This document shows, in pieces, positions 50,301 to 59,300 of a DNA stretch of 64,000 nucleotides. The notes beneath the pieces were generated by a model that worked only from the letters and a program-made list of their open reading frames with translations, was not told the DNA's origin and searched no databases. This DNA is from Cinclus cinclus. Taxonomy: Eukaryota; Chordata; Aves; Passeriformes; Cinclidae. Each line of letters begins with the position of its first letter. The first letter of the stretch is position 1. The translations under genes were made by a program, and so were the position numbers. The stretch is from positions 144,227,762 to 144,291,761 of the forward strand of contig NC_085046.1 of assembly GCF_963662255.1 (NCBI RefSeq). The letters run 5' to 3'.

Positions 50301-53300
50301 TGTTGAGTTTCAAACCCTCTTTTCCCCTGAAGTTCTTTAGCATTTTCTCCCTAGCTGTTTTTACTTTAAAACAGAATTTCAATTTATCTTATGCTTGTTG
50401 TTTCCTAAAATCCTAATGCCCACATTCCCACTTTTTTTAATATTTCTATTCTAAATGAGCTATATTGAGAAAAAGGTTTCCCCAATCAGGTTGGGAGTAC
50501 AGGTACGTTAATAAGGATGATGACTTCAGATGTAAATGTAAGTGACCCTGCTAAGGTGGAAGCCAAGAACAAAAACTTGGCTGCAGGAACTGACGCAGAT
50601 TATTGCAATAGCTCTGCCCAGGGATTCTTCCTAGTCCGATTAGCACTGGGTCACCCTGCTCTGCTGAGTACAAAACCACAGCCACCCCCATCCCCTTCCT
50701 TCAGCAGCCAAAGGATGAGGAAATCCTCACAGCAACGCCCCAAACCACATCCACCGTGCCAGTGAGCATCTCAGCACTCCTGCCCCGTGCAGCAGGGATT
50801 TATCTCCCTTTGCAGGGCAGCTCTTCCCTTCTCCCGGACAGGAGGGAAGGAGGGGGAAGCAAAGCAGAAGTGGATCCTTCATGCCTATGGATACAGATGG
50901 CCACGAGCCATGAACTGCAGGGGACAACCTCATCCGTACCCCCTACAGCTGCCACTCAGCTCCAAGCTTTGCCGACTTACTGGGAAAGCAGAGTCCTGAT
51001 GGACTGAAACACAGAGCTGGGAGGATGAATATGCACAGTGATCAGGAGCCAGGACTCCATTGGCTCCAAAGCTACTGAGCAAGAGAATACATATCCATCA
51101 AACTGGAACTGTAATTATAATGTGCTCGGCCTGAAGACAAAGCCACCCAGGGCACTGTGCCCTGCACTGGTTTATCATCAATTATCCTAAAACAGGTTTG
51201 GCCAGAAACACTCCCTTCTTGAGACACGGGAGACCTTTACTTCAATTTTCAGGTGGGTGCCACAGACAAATTGCTGACTAGAGGCAGCTCAGAGCTGTCA
51301 GTTCCTTCATCTCTTGTCTTGGCCATCCCCTGGTAACTTCACAAACATTTTCTCCAGAGAATAAGCATACACATGTCTCACAACATGTGCTTTCAGACAG
51401 GCAATCTACCACTATACAGGGGCTTACTTTAAAAATGGAAAGCTATGTTTAACTCCAGTCTGTCTAGAGCTGCATGTGAAATATGAATCTATTTTTTTCC
51501 AAATCTGAATTGCTAGGTAACTTGGAAGGAAAACACCTCAGACAGTTCTTTTCACTAGTGGCAGAAACAAAGTCATTAAGTGAACAGTGCTTCACTTGTT
51601 CCCAGAAGGATGGAGGAACTTGCAGCGGATATGGTGGACACCCACATCCATGCACAGGCATTTAGGAAGCCCCATCCTGCCAAGCACCAATAACTTCCTT
51701 CCCTGGCCAGGTTCAGCCTCTTCCCAAGTAGTTCATGGTAGAGGTTGCTCACTTAGAGCACACTTCAGCCTCAGCCTCAGTCCTGTGTGACCTTGGTCCT
51801 CTAGGGCCACACATGAACTTTGCTAATGAACTAAGCAATCAAACCTCTCACAGCAGTTCCAGATGACTTTTTCCATAAATCAACCACAAAATAACTTAAA
51901 GAAACACTGGGAGGGTACTTGTGGCTTTAGGGACCAAAGCTAAGTCTCCTCTTCAGTCACAATTCTTAGCAAAATACATTGAGACTGGTCTTCAACATTT
52001 TTCCTGAACTAGAACAACTAAAGATTAAACTCTTGACAAAGATAGATCACTAAAAAAAAAGTTAAGAGCTGGCAGAACAGGGCTAAATGACAAGAAGTAC
52101 TGCTCTGGATTAGCAACAGTTAATCCAAAACACAGGGAAAAAAATCAGCAAAAAGGTTTAGAGAATTTGATCTTGCAAGTTAAAACAATCTATATAGACA
52201 CATGGTTTACAAACCAAGCAATTTATTCCAAGAACAGAAACTAAATATGGGTCACTTCTGGATTCTTAATCAAAATACTGTAGCATTCTTGTTACTAGAC
52301 TTAATCTGGGATTCAATTTATTTAGACCAAGTGATCAATCTAGAGCCCAACAAAAACCTTCTCCCATGCTGTTCACAGTCCTGCAAGAAGCTGTATTGCG
52401 ATAATCTTAATTTACATTTATCAAGACTTCAGGCAGTAGACTTCATTAGAAAAAAATGAGGGGAAAGATGCAGGATTAGTGTAAACTACATCTTTGCTAT
52501 AGAAGAACCATTGAAAGATGAGAAAAAAAAATCCAAGATAGCTGTCTCAGTTGGTTTCCAAGGAAAATACTTAAATTTGTGCTGGATTTTTTAAGCAATT
52601 GGCACAACATCGAATAAAAATATACAGAGAGGTGCTAATAAAGTACAACATGCAATAAAATAGGGAAGGGTTTTATTTCCTTCAAGGACCTGAACAGAGA
52701 CCAGAACAATTTAACCACTTTCCCTAGCTCTGCACAGCCTGCTTCCATTTCTACGCACCTTGATAAAAATGAGATACCCAGTGAGCCTCTTTTCCCAGTA
52801 CATTATCCTTGTCCTCAGCAGTGGGAAAACACCACTCACACTGTTCATCAAGGCAAGCACACCTTGCCTGATCTCCATCCCAGTTCAATCCACCCTGGCT
52901 CCTGCAGCCATGAAGTTCCCTAGTCTCAACTAAGAGCCAACAAGAACAAATGTCTCAATCAAAAGCCCAAACAGCAATAAAATAAGAAAATAAGGGGAGC
53001 CAGGGAAGTGACCAAGTCATCTCTCAAAAGCATGACACTCAGGGAAAGTGAAGGGCCACCATGTGACCTTCTGGTATGCTATGAACTCATATGTTCTGTC
53101 TCTAAACAAAAATACAGAGGTACCATCACTCCTATTACTGACCATAATGATTGCTTAGCACCTTCCATCACCCCACAGGCTCCAGAAATATTTCGGAAAA
53201 CTTGAACAGCATAATGGGATGCATGCAGAGGAACATCTCCTCTGAGGAAGTGCATGCGCACTGCTAATGAAAGCCAATTAACTGGGGAAAGTGTGTGTCC

Positions 53301-56300
53301 ATGTGGGAGGGGAATATATTGTTTTCACTATCACTGCTGAAGATTCTCATTCTCTTGGCAAGAATAGAACTGCTCCCAAATCAGCCACCCCCTTTTACTG
53401 AAACTTTCTCAGCTCCATTCTGAAAAGGGCCCCTGTGATCCCCTTCACATGGTTACAGCACAGCCCCATTCAGACCTCTCTCCCAGAGTAACAGCATTGC
53501 TGGCAAGCAGGCAGACCCTTCTGGTCACATCTTGCTGTTTTCTCAAATGTCAATTCAATCTCCCCTCATGCAAAAAGAAAAAGAGAAAAGGAAAAAAAAA
53601 ATAGCTTTACTTGCCTGAACATCGAAGTCTGGAAGGAGGCGAGTGATAGCCTGTGAAGAGATTTGAAAACATTAATGGAAGTAACTTGCAATGATGAAAA
53701 TCTATGCCTGGATATGTGTTCTAGCCCCCCAGTTCTACAACTGAGCACTCTGTCCATTGAAAGCTCTTCTGATGAATGTAAAAATTCACCCAAGAACTTT
53801 TAAACCCACTGATCTTCATGATTGAAATGAAAGCAGTAAAATACTAGATTACAGACCAGAAAAATGAAGGACAAAAGCTGGTGCATGCTTAATTATTAAA
53901 TCTCTGAGCAATGCAGTCACACGCAGCAGTAAAACTGAACTTTTCTGCATCACTTAGTGTAGCCTTGGGACAGCTGACAGCCCATCCTGCCTAGGATGGG
54001 AAGTCTATGCTGAAGAATGCACTGAATAATTGCAACTGAGTTAAGCAGTCATTACTGGCACTTGGTTACAATAACGTGGAAGGTGGGAAGGGTCTTATTC
54101 TGGCAAAACTAGTCTTTGCAGTGTTTGGGAGGCTGGCTGGACACAGAGAGGTCCACTCCAACCTGTCACCTGCCACTGAATCTCCTGTACCTGCCAAGGG
54201 TCTCCGCCAGGAAAGGAGTTAGGGGACAACCTCCCCACCACCAATAACCTATAAGGCTTATTATAGCTTCAAAGAAGGAAGTGTCTTATAGTTACCTCCC
54301 TTTCTTAAGGGTGAAGAAAGGAATCAAACTCATTTCCACTGCAGGGCTGAAAACCAAGGGAAGACCAGCCAAGCAAACACTTTATGAGGCAAAGTGCAAA
54401 AAAGAGGCCAAAGCTTGAAAAATAATATTGAGGTAAAAAGGGAAGATTAGAATCCTGGCAAGGAGGTCATTCAGCCTCAGAAGCCCAGGTAAATTAAGGA
54501 CAGATGTCAGAAGCACCATAGCTGCTTTTTTAGGGGACCCTCAAAGCACTGCAGTACAACCTGCAATTCTCACAGCTCTGACTTTTAGGTAGTCTTGAAC
54601 TACAAACAACTACCCAAGAGCTAACTCAGCAGAAATAATTTTGCACAGCCTTAGCTGTGCAATTATTCTTGTTGTATTTTTTGTCTTGAAACCTTTTAAA
54701 CAGGATTTCAGCTACTGTTGTTCCAGTGGGACCCAGAGCTGAAAAGAGTAAGTATATTTGGCATCTGTACCAAGAGCATATGAAATAAGAGTGATCACTG
54801 CTCAGGAACAGAGGCTTGGCTGTAGCAGAAGCCCAAGCAAAACAAGCCAGGACACAACTCCAGAGAGTCTCACCCAATAACCCACTCAAAACCAGCTCCA
54901 CTCTTAATCTCAATAGGTGCTGAGCATCCTTCAGGGCAACATTTTCCACTTGCTCAAAATACATTAATGACCTTCATCTATGTTAAAATGGCCACAGAGG
55001 AAAGCAAACTCTAGTTTCCCCCATGCAGACAAAATTTAAAGTAACATCATGAACAAAACAGAGGGCTCACTGTCAAGATTCCAACTTTTTATCTATGTGC
55101 TACTGAAACCCAGGAAGTCAATCAGTATTTTAAGGTATTCCTGAACTTTGAAGCAAAGATATTTCAGTACCAACAGGACTTCTGCTTAGAATCTATTTTG
55201 CTTTGGTAGTTCTGAACAATATGGGCATTAAAAAGGAGACTTAGTTTCTGAAAAGTTTGAGTGCTGCATTCAGTGATATCCAAACAAGCTCTGCTTTCAT
55301 GCAATGTCCTTGGCAAAAGAACTGTTTGAAGTTTCTCTAGCCATTTCACTGGAGTCACAAGTGGAAATTATTTTCTGAAGTGTTTACATAAAAGAGGGAG
55401 GGAATAAAAAAAAGTAGCAGATAGAGCAATGAATTCTAGTATATAAGACCAGAAAAAAAACCTCAACACATTTATATACATAGAAAAAATGTCACTGGGA
55501 ACAAAACAAAAATATTAGTTATGTTTCAAGAAAATGTTGAGATGTTTCTTCACTATTACCATGAATTTTTTGCCATGAGCATACTAAAGCACAGAGTATG
55601 GCTACCACTGAAGAGTCAGATAGCCACTGAATCCAGATGTTGTTGGTAGACTGTTTTGGTTTTTTTTTTTAAAGTCCAATAAAGAGTGGAAAGTAGTATA
55701 ACAAGGCTTAAAAAAGGAAATTTAAAAAGCTAGGATGTTTCTGTGCTACAGCTCCAGTGACTGCAACAGGCTGTGGGCTGTACACACCCACCTGGCTGTA
55801 ACTCATGGCTCAGTGCACTCGGAGAGGACAAGAAGGGGCTCAGCCCTACCTCTGGACTCAGCTGTGCCCAAAAGAAATGTGAAGGCTCTCTGTGAGAGGC
55901 AGATGACAGAGCAAACTCTGTCTTTATGTTGAGAAGTGTGTAGCTAAAAAGACATGTACGTGAGATTACCCAACTGGCATCATTTGACCCAGCTAGAAAC
56001 ACTCACAGCTGTCATTATTCAAAGAATAAATGTCTCCATCATATTAAAAGAACAAAACCAACCAGGAACAAATAATTAGGGTCAGTTTTGCATTATTAAA
56101 CAAAACACAAATAACAAATGAACTGTTCTTATTCCATCTCCCGTTTTTTCTTTTCCATACAACATGTTCAAAATAATCTAAGAAAATGTGTGCACTTCCA
56201 AAAGCAGTCCTGCCAGAGTTCTAAAAAGCTTTAAAATAATTACCTCCTCCTTCTCCACCAGAGGTTTCACCTCTGCAAGGTGAGCATCCTGGAACTCTGT

Positions 56301-56306
56301 TGACAT
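32055..56306 (-). CDS. NDRG1: NDRG1, N-myc downstream regulated gene 1, complete coding region in 15 exons
   Basis: Cytoplasmic, membrane- and endosome-associated NDR-family protein with an alpha/beta-hydrolase fold. It is stress-, hypoxia- and differentiation-induced, is needed for Schwann cell myelin maintenance in mammals, and is an SGK1/GSK3 substrate. Fifteen exons join in frame to 402 codons plus stop (1209 bp); human NDRG1 has 394 residues. The N-terminus reads [19 protein letters not shown], and the NDR core (about residues 40-313) includes [45 protein letters not shown] and [20 protein letters not shown]. The catalytic serine of true hydrolases is absent: the elbow reads GTGAGAY. The C-terminus has the NDRG1-specific tandem decapeptides, which NDRG2-4 lack, and ends SMEVSC. 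Residue numbers of T328, S330, T346, T356 and T366 coincide with human. One intron uses a GC donor. The non-coding first exon and promoter were not found and may lie right of the window. Confidence 0.97.
32130..32249 (-). repeat. NDRG1: Four 30-bp coding repeats in NDRG1 (decapeptide x4)
   Basis: Four head-to-tail 30-base units encode [30 protein letters not shown] and [10 protein letters not shown] (residues 339-378). Each keeps Arg at -5 and -3 from Thr, the SGK/AKT consensus RxRxxT. Human NDRG1 has three units with TSE where the first two here have TGE. The fourth, divergent unit is extra and adds T376. Confidence 0.93.
33051..33102 (-). CDS. NDRG1: NDRG1 coding exon 14
   Basis: The acceptor TTTGCAG precedes 33102 and the donor GTAAGT follows 33051. 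The exon is 52 bp, encoding [17 protein letters not shown] (residues 298-314) and the first base of Met315. This is the end of the hydrolase-like core. Confidence 0.94.
34409..34444 (-). CDS. NDRG1: NDRG1 coding exon 13 (36 bp)
   Basis: The acceptor TTTCAG precedes 34444 and the donor GTAGGA follows 34409. Twelve codons encode [12 protein letters not shown] (residues 286-297), phase 0 at both ends, one residue different from human (V for I). Confidence 0.93.
35943..35990 (-). CDS. NDRG1: NDRG1 coding exon 12
   Basis: The acceptor TTTTTAG precedes 35990 and the donor GTAATA follows 35943. The exon is 48 bp, phase 0, residues 270-285: [16 protein letters not shown]. Human has Lys where this has Arg in PTRTT. 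Confidence 0.94.
36752..36803 (-). CDS. NDRG1: NDRG1 coding exon 11
   Basis: The acceptor TTTGCAG precedes 36803 and the donor GTGGGT follows 36752. The exon is 52 bp, encoding the end of Gln252 and [17 protein letters not shown] (residues 253-269), one of the most conserved NDR motifs. The longer open frame around it is intron sequence. Confidence 0.95.
37586..37642 (-). CDS. NDRG1: NDRG1 coding exon 10
   Basis: The acceptor TTTAAG precedes 37642 and the donor GTAAGT follows 37586. The exon is 57 bp, completing Ser233 and encoding [18 protein letters not shown] plus two bases of Gln252. Conserved RRDLEIERP identifies it. Confidence 0.94.
38009..38112 (-). CDS. NDRG1: NDRG1 coding exon 9
   Basis: The acceptor CTTTAG precedes 38112 and the donor GTAAAT follows 38009. 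The exon is 104 bp, phase 0 to phase 2, residues 199-232 plus a split Ser233. It encodes [20 protein letters not shown], then [14 protein letters not shown]. This is the part of the core that differs most from human (human has EEMQSNVEVVHTY). Confidence 0.95.
39078..39134 (-). CDS. NDRG1: NDRG1 coding exon 8
   Basis: The acceptor GTTCAG precedes 39134 and the donor GTAATG follows 39078. The exon is 57 bp, phase 0 at both ends, encoding [19 protein letters not shown] (residues 180-198). A second AG lies seven bases inside the exon; using it would break the frame, so the upstream acceptor is the coding one. Confidence 0.94.
40323..40409 (-). CDS. NDRG1: NDRG1 coding exon 7
   Basis: The acceptor TTTGCAG precedes 40409 and the donor GTAAGC follows 40323. 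The exon is 87 bp, phase 0 at both ends, residues 151-179: [20 protein letters not shown], then GWMDWAATK. Nearly identical to human apart from HA for NP and ATK for ASK. Confidence 0.96.
40865..40925 (-). CDS. NDRG1: NDRG1 coding exon 6 (pseudo-nucleophile elbow)
   Basis: The acceptor TGTGCAG precedes 40925 and the donor GTAAGT follows 40865. The exon is 61 bp, encoding [20 protein letters not shown] (residues 131-150). GTGAGAY sits where alpha/beta hydrolases carry GxSxG; here, as in other NDRG proteins, there is no serine, in keeping with the family being non-enzymatic. Confidence 0.95.
42486..42548 (-). CDS. NDRG1: NDRG1 coding exon 5
   Basis: The acceptor TTTTAG precedes 42548 and the donor GTGAGT follows 42486. 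The exon is 63 bp with split Gly codons at both ends. It encodes [20 protein letters not shown] (residues 110-129), matching the human [12 protein letters not shown] segment. Confidence 0.94.
43391..43713 (+). mobile_element. CR1 LINE 3' fragment in NDRG1 intron
   Basis: Degenerate CR1 tail in + orientation (antisense to NDRG1). Blocks: TACTTAAAGGAGACCTATAA, GAGGGTGGTAAACCCTGAAA, CAGGTTGCCCAGAGAGGTGG and a final CCATGATTCTGTGG. Confidence 0.88.
44756..44876 (-). CDS. NDRG1: NDRG1 coding exon 4
   Basis: The acceptor TCCCAAG precedes 44876 and the donor GTGAGT follows 44756. The exon is 121 bp, completing His69 and running to two bases of Gly109. It encodes [20 protein letters not shown] and [19 protein letters not shown]. 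Relative to human it has Phe for Tyr in CFNPLFNF and QAG for PAG. Confidence 0.95.
46127..46145 (+). repeat. A19 homopolymer in NDRG1 intron
   Basis: Nineteen A in a row between TATT and GAGAATT, 168 bases downstream on + from NDRG1 coding exon 3's neighbour intron side. A simple repeat with no element visible next to it. Confidence 0.9.
46313..46418 (-). CDS. NDRG1: NDRG1 coding exon 3
   Basis: The acceptor CTCCCAG precedes 46418 and the donor GTGAGT follows 46313. The exon is 106 bp, phase 0 to phase 1, encoding residues 34-68 and the first base of His69: [13 protein letters not shown], then [20 protein letters not shown]. This is the start of the NDR alpha/beta-hydrolase core. Confidence 0.95.
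46419..53614 (-). other. NDRG1: NDRG1 largest internal intron, GC-AG type
   Basis: A 7.2-kb intron between coding exons 2 and 3. In transcript order it starts GCAAGT at 53614 and ends CTCCCAG at 46419. It includes a short CR1 end and otherwise unique sequence. The GC-richer patch at 50640-50980 has overlapping open frames on both strands but no recognisable gene. Confidence 0.85.
48599..48710 (-). mobile_element. CR1 LINE 3' end fragment in NDRG1 intron
   Basis: Antisense CR1 terminus on +: GGCTTGGGTTGGAGGGGATG, then AATTCCAAACCCCTGCTATG, GGGCAGGAGTGCCACCCACT and CAGATTGCTCAGGGGCCC. It is a short piece inside the 7.2-kb intron and in the same direction as NDRG1. Confidence 0.85.
53615..53650 (-). 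CDS. NDRG1: NDRG1 coding exon 2 (36 bp, GC donor)
   Basis: The acceptor TTCACAG precedes 53650. Twelve codons encode [12 protein letters not shown] (residues 22-33), matching the human TITGLLQEFDVQ segment. The exon must end at CAG (53615) to keep frame with EQDVETVHG in the next exon. The intron therefore starts GCAAGT: a GC-AG intron with an otherwise perfect donor consensus. A GT five bases on (53610-53609) would shift the frame. Confidence 0.9.
53651..56243 (-). other. NDRG1: NDRG1 intron between coding exons 1 and 2
   Basis: A 2.6-kb GT-AG intron, phase 0. No repeat or extra exon recognised. Confidence 0.8.
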
Positions 56307-56322
56307 GGTCAGTAGCTGATAT
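56244..56322 (-). CDS. NDRG1: NDRG1 first coding exon with start codon
   Basis: The acceptor TTTGCAG precedes 56322, and 16 bases of 5' UTR (56307-56322) lead to ATG at 56306-56304. An A at -3 supports initiation. Coding runs 63 bp to 56244, followed by donor GTAATT, and gives residues 1-21 ([20 protein letters not shown] plus E). The upstream acceptor shows at least one further 5' non-coding exon, as in human NDRG1. In-frame ATGs further upstream (to 56360) lie in the intron. Confidence 0.93.
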
Positions 56323-59300
56323 CTGCAAAGAGGAAAAGATTTTTTCTCAGCTTGCATCAAAGATTAAATACAGGAACAAGTAAAGATCCTGCTCCACCCA
56401 GCCCCCACAATGACCCACTCTTTCAGGTTATAGTTTAAAAGACCTCTGCAAGAAGGTTACAAATATCTTGTAAAATGCCTCCCTGCTTTATTTATATACG
56501 CACTCCTGCACAATACGAGATTAAAGAAATATTAAAGCTGCAAGATCAAACAGAAGTTTGGCAGCTTCAAAGCAGGGAATGCTGAAGGGAACAGGGCAGG
56601 GACAACAGAGAAAACCATGGAAACTGTCATCCCATGGGTAAAAAAGCATAGCCAAATCCACACGACCACCTACTGAAATTTGCTTGAACAGTTGTTTCTG
56701 AAAACTTTTTTCAATGTATGCAAGGCTCCCTCACTGTCCCCCAGATTTTTACATGGAGAAAAGTCAAACTGGACACACATTAGCATCATTTTATCATTAG
56801 ACTGATGTGCTCCATTCCTCAGGATTGATAAAAATCACTTACTCCTCTCCTATAAGTGGACACCAACAAGGTTCATGCAATAATGCTATTTTCAAAAGTG
56901 TCAAAGGAAGGAACCAGACTGCTGTATCCTGCTCTTGGACAGGACTGGCATTGTGATGTCCAGCCCTCAGCTGCAGGAAGCTTAGCTGGGAACAGACAGC
57001 AATCCCCAGGAGAGGTGACTGCCAAGGCAAACAGTCACAGGTGCAGAGCAGCTTCTGCATTGGTCCACACTGGGAGCTGAGAACAGCATCTTCTCATTGC
57101 CTTGACAAAGATAGGGTACCAGAGTCAAAGGGCTGTTCCCTGTGAAGCTCTAATGAATGACTAGAAACAGCTCTCAAAAGAGATCCTAGAACTGCTGCAG
57201 CAGCAAACACAGAAGTCAAAGTCTTAGTACATATCCTTTAGCCTTCTGGAAAAAGCCATATCATGTGGGTTTTAGGCATTTTTAATAAATCTCCAATTTT
57301 GTCCATCTACACAATTATAAAACAAATTAAATATTCACTTTTTAAGAAAATTCTAGAACAGTCCCAAGTAAAGCGTATGAGCAAGAGTACTCAAAGCAAG
57401 CCCAAAGCCTGAAAACTATTTAGGAATTAATCATTAAGTGTAAATGAACACATTTTAATTGTTTTCTGAAAATAAGCATAGAACTACAGAACACAATAAA
57501 CATCAATTCTTTAAAGCATGATTCCCTGTCTCCTGACTTAAATCTGATTTAAGCCCATCATGCTGTTTACATAAATGACCTGATGGTTCAGGAAGGGCTG
57601 TGAAGCCCCAGGAGCATCCAGGCAGTGACAGCAGCATTAGTTTTCACTCTACCCCATGGGTTAACTCGATGCACTTGTCCCTGGGCAAAGAAGCTCTGGT
57701 GACAATCTGCAGGACAGCTGGATGCTGCTAGAAGTTACGAAGGGACACAATCAGACTAAAAGAGTTAATGTGGCAAAAACATGTGTGTCTATTCACATTC
57801 AAATAGCTTCGGATTTTAGAAATTCTTATTGCTAGTCATGCAACGGGGAAGATTTTTGTTTAAAATTAGACTGTGGATTTTAAGTTTAGAGGAATGTTCC
57901 CTTAATATTTTACACCACTAGTTGAGGCATGAAGAGAACCAACACTAACCTCACTGCCAGTGCTTTGTACTTCAAATTTACCAGAAGACAGCAGTACTTA
58001 ATAGCTAGGAGACTCAAGTGACTCTGATTCACCCTTTTCTCCAGGTTTTCTATTGTATTTTGTCCATTAAAATTTTTAATTGAAAAGAATAAGTAGGAAA
58101 AAAAACCTGCAAGCAACATTTTAGCAAACACTGCATACTTTTGTGATTACAGCCATCTATGCAGTCTGCCATTCTACACAGTGAGGCATTGGGCATGGCA
58201 GAGGGGAAAAATAAATGCCGTTGCAATATTTGGAAGTTGAAACATCCATATGCAATTGCACCCAAGAGCTTTTTGTTTTTAATTCATCAAGTTCTGTTAA
58301 GACAAAATACCTTAATATTGCATCTAATTCTGCAATAGGGATTGGAAGTGGAAGAGGTCTTTCTATGATTTGCCCATAGGTGAGGGGAGTCCTGCAGCCA
58401 GGACCCCTGCAGCTTTCCAGTAAGAAGTGGGTCAGGGAACAAAGCTACAGCCACTGTTTGTGGAATAGAGATGTTTACATGGGGTACTTTCAGATTTTCA
58501 GGGACTCAGAGCATTGACTATAAATGAATGAAAAAACTGTGCCAAAAAAACCACAAGATGGATGCTTTTTATAGCCTTAAAAACAATCCTGTTTTCATAA
58601 TAGTTCAAAGTTGTAGCTCTATGTTTCCCGAAGAGCCAGCATTAGGAAGTGCTGACCAGCAGATTGCACGACTGCCACCAAGTTTGCCGAACAAAAGCCC
58701 TACCTTCATCAAGTTCTCACTTTTGGAAAGATACCACATCTTAGAGTCACCATGTTTTCTGATCAGACATTTCCAAGCTCTGGGTTTTCCTTCTGTGCAT
58801 CAGGAATACCTGAGACATTCCTACCAAGCATCAACCTTGCGTTAAGGCAGGATAACAACACGCTGTTTGTTCAGAAGAGCTGGCAAACAAAGCCCTGCTA
58901 TCTGACAGCACTGTAAAAAACATCTTATTTTCCAAGGAGAAAGATAGGGAAGTGGTTTTGTACCACCCTTGTTCAGCACAAATTTTATACTTTCTAAATA
59001 AGTGCTTTGTGCTGCCTTCTGTGATGTGACAGGGCAGCTCAAAGCTAACATATCTGCATAACTCTCCTAAACAGATAACCATACAAGCACCCCTTTATAC
59101 ACATTTCAAAGCACTTGCCTCACAGATGCCTTCCAAAGACCAAGTTCATTTATATCTGCAAGCAGTAGTGTAAAGTTGCCAACTTTGAGAAAAAACAACC
59201 TTTTTTCACCATGCTTGGCCAATTCACCCTGCTGAGAGGCCCCAGGTTCTCCTCTCCAGGACAAGCCACTTCCACCCAGTGGCCACCCACTACCTTATAC

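Noticed and set aside
53609..53610. GT donor as the normal splice site of NDRG1 coding exon 2
   Set aside because: Using it adds five bases and shifts the frame relative to EQDVETVHG; the GC donor keeps the frame.
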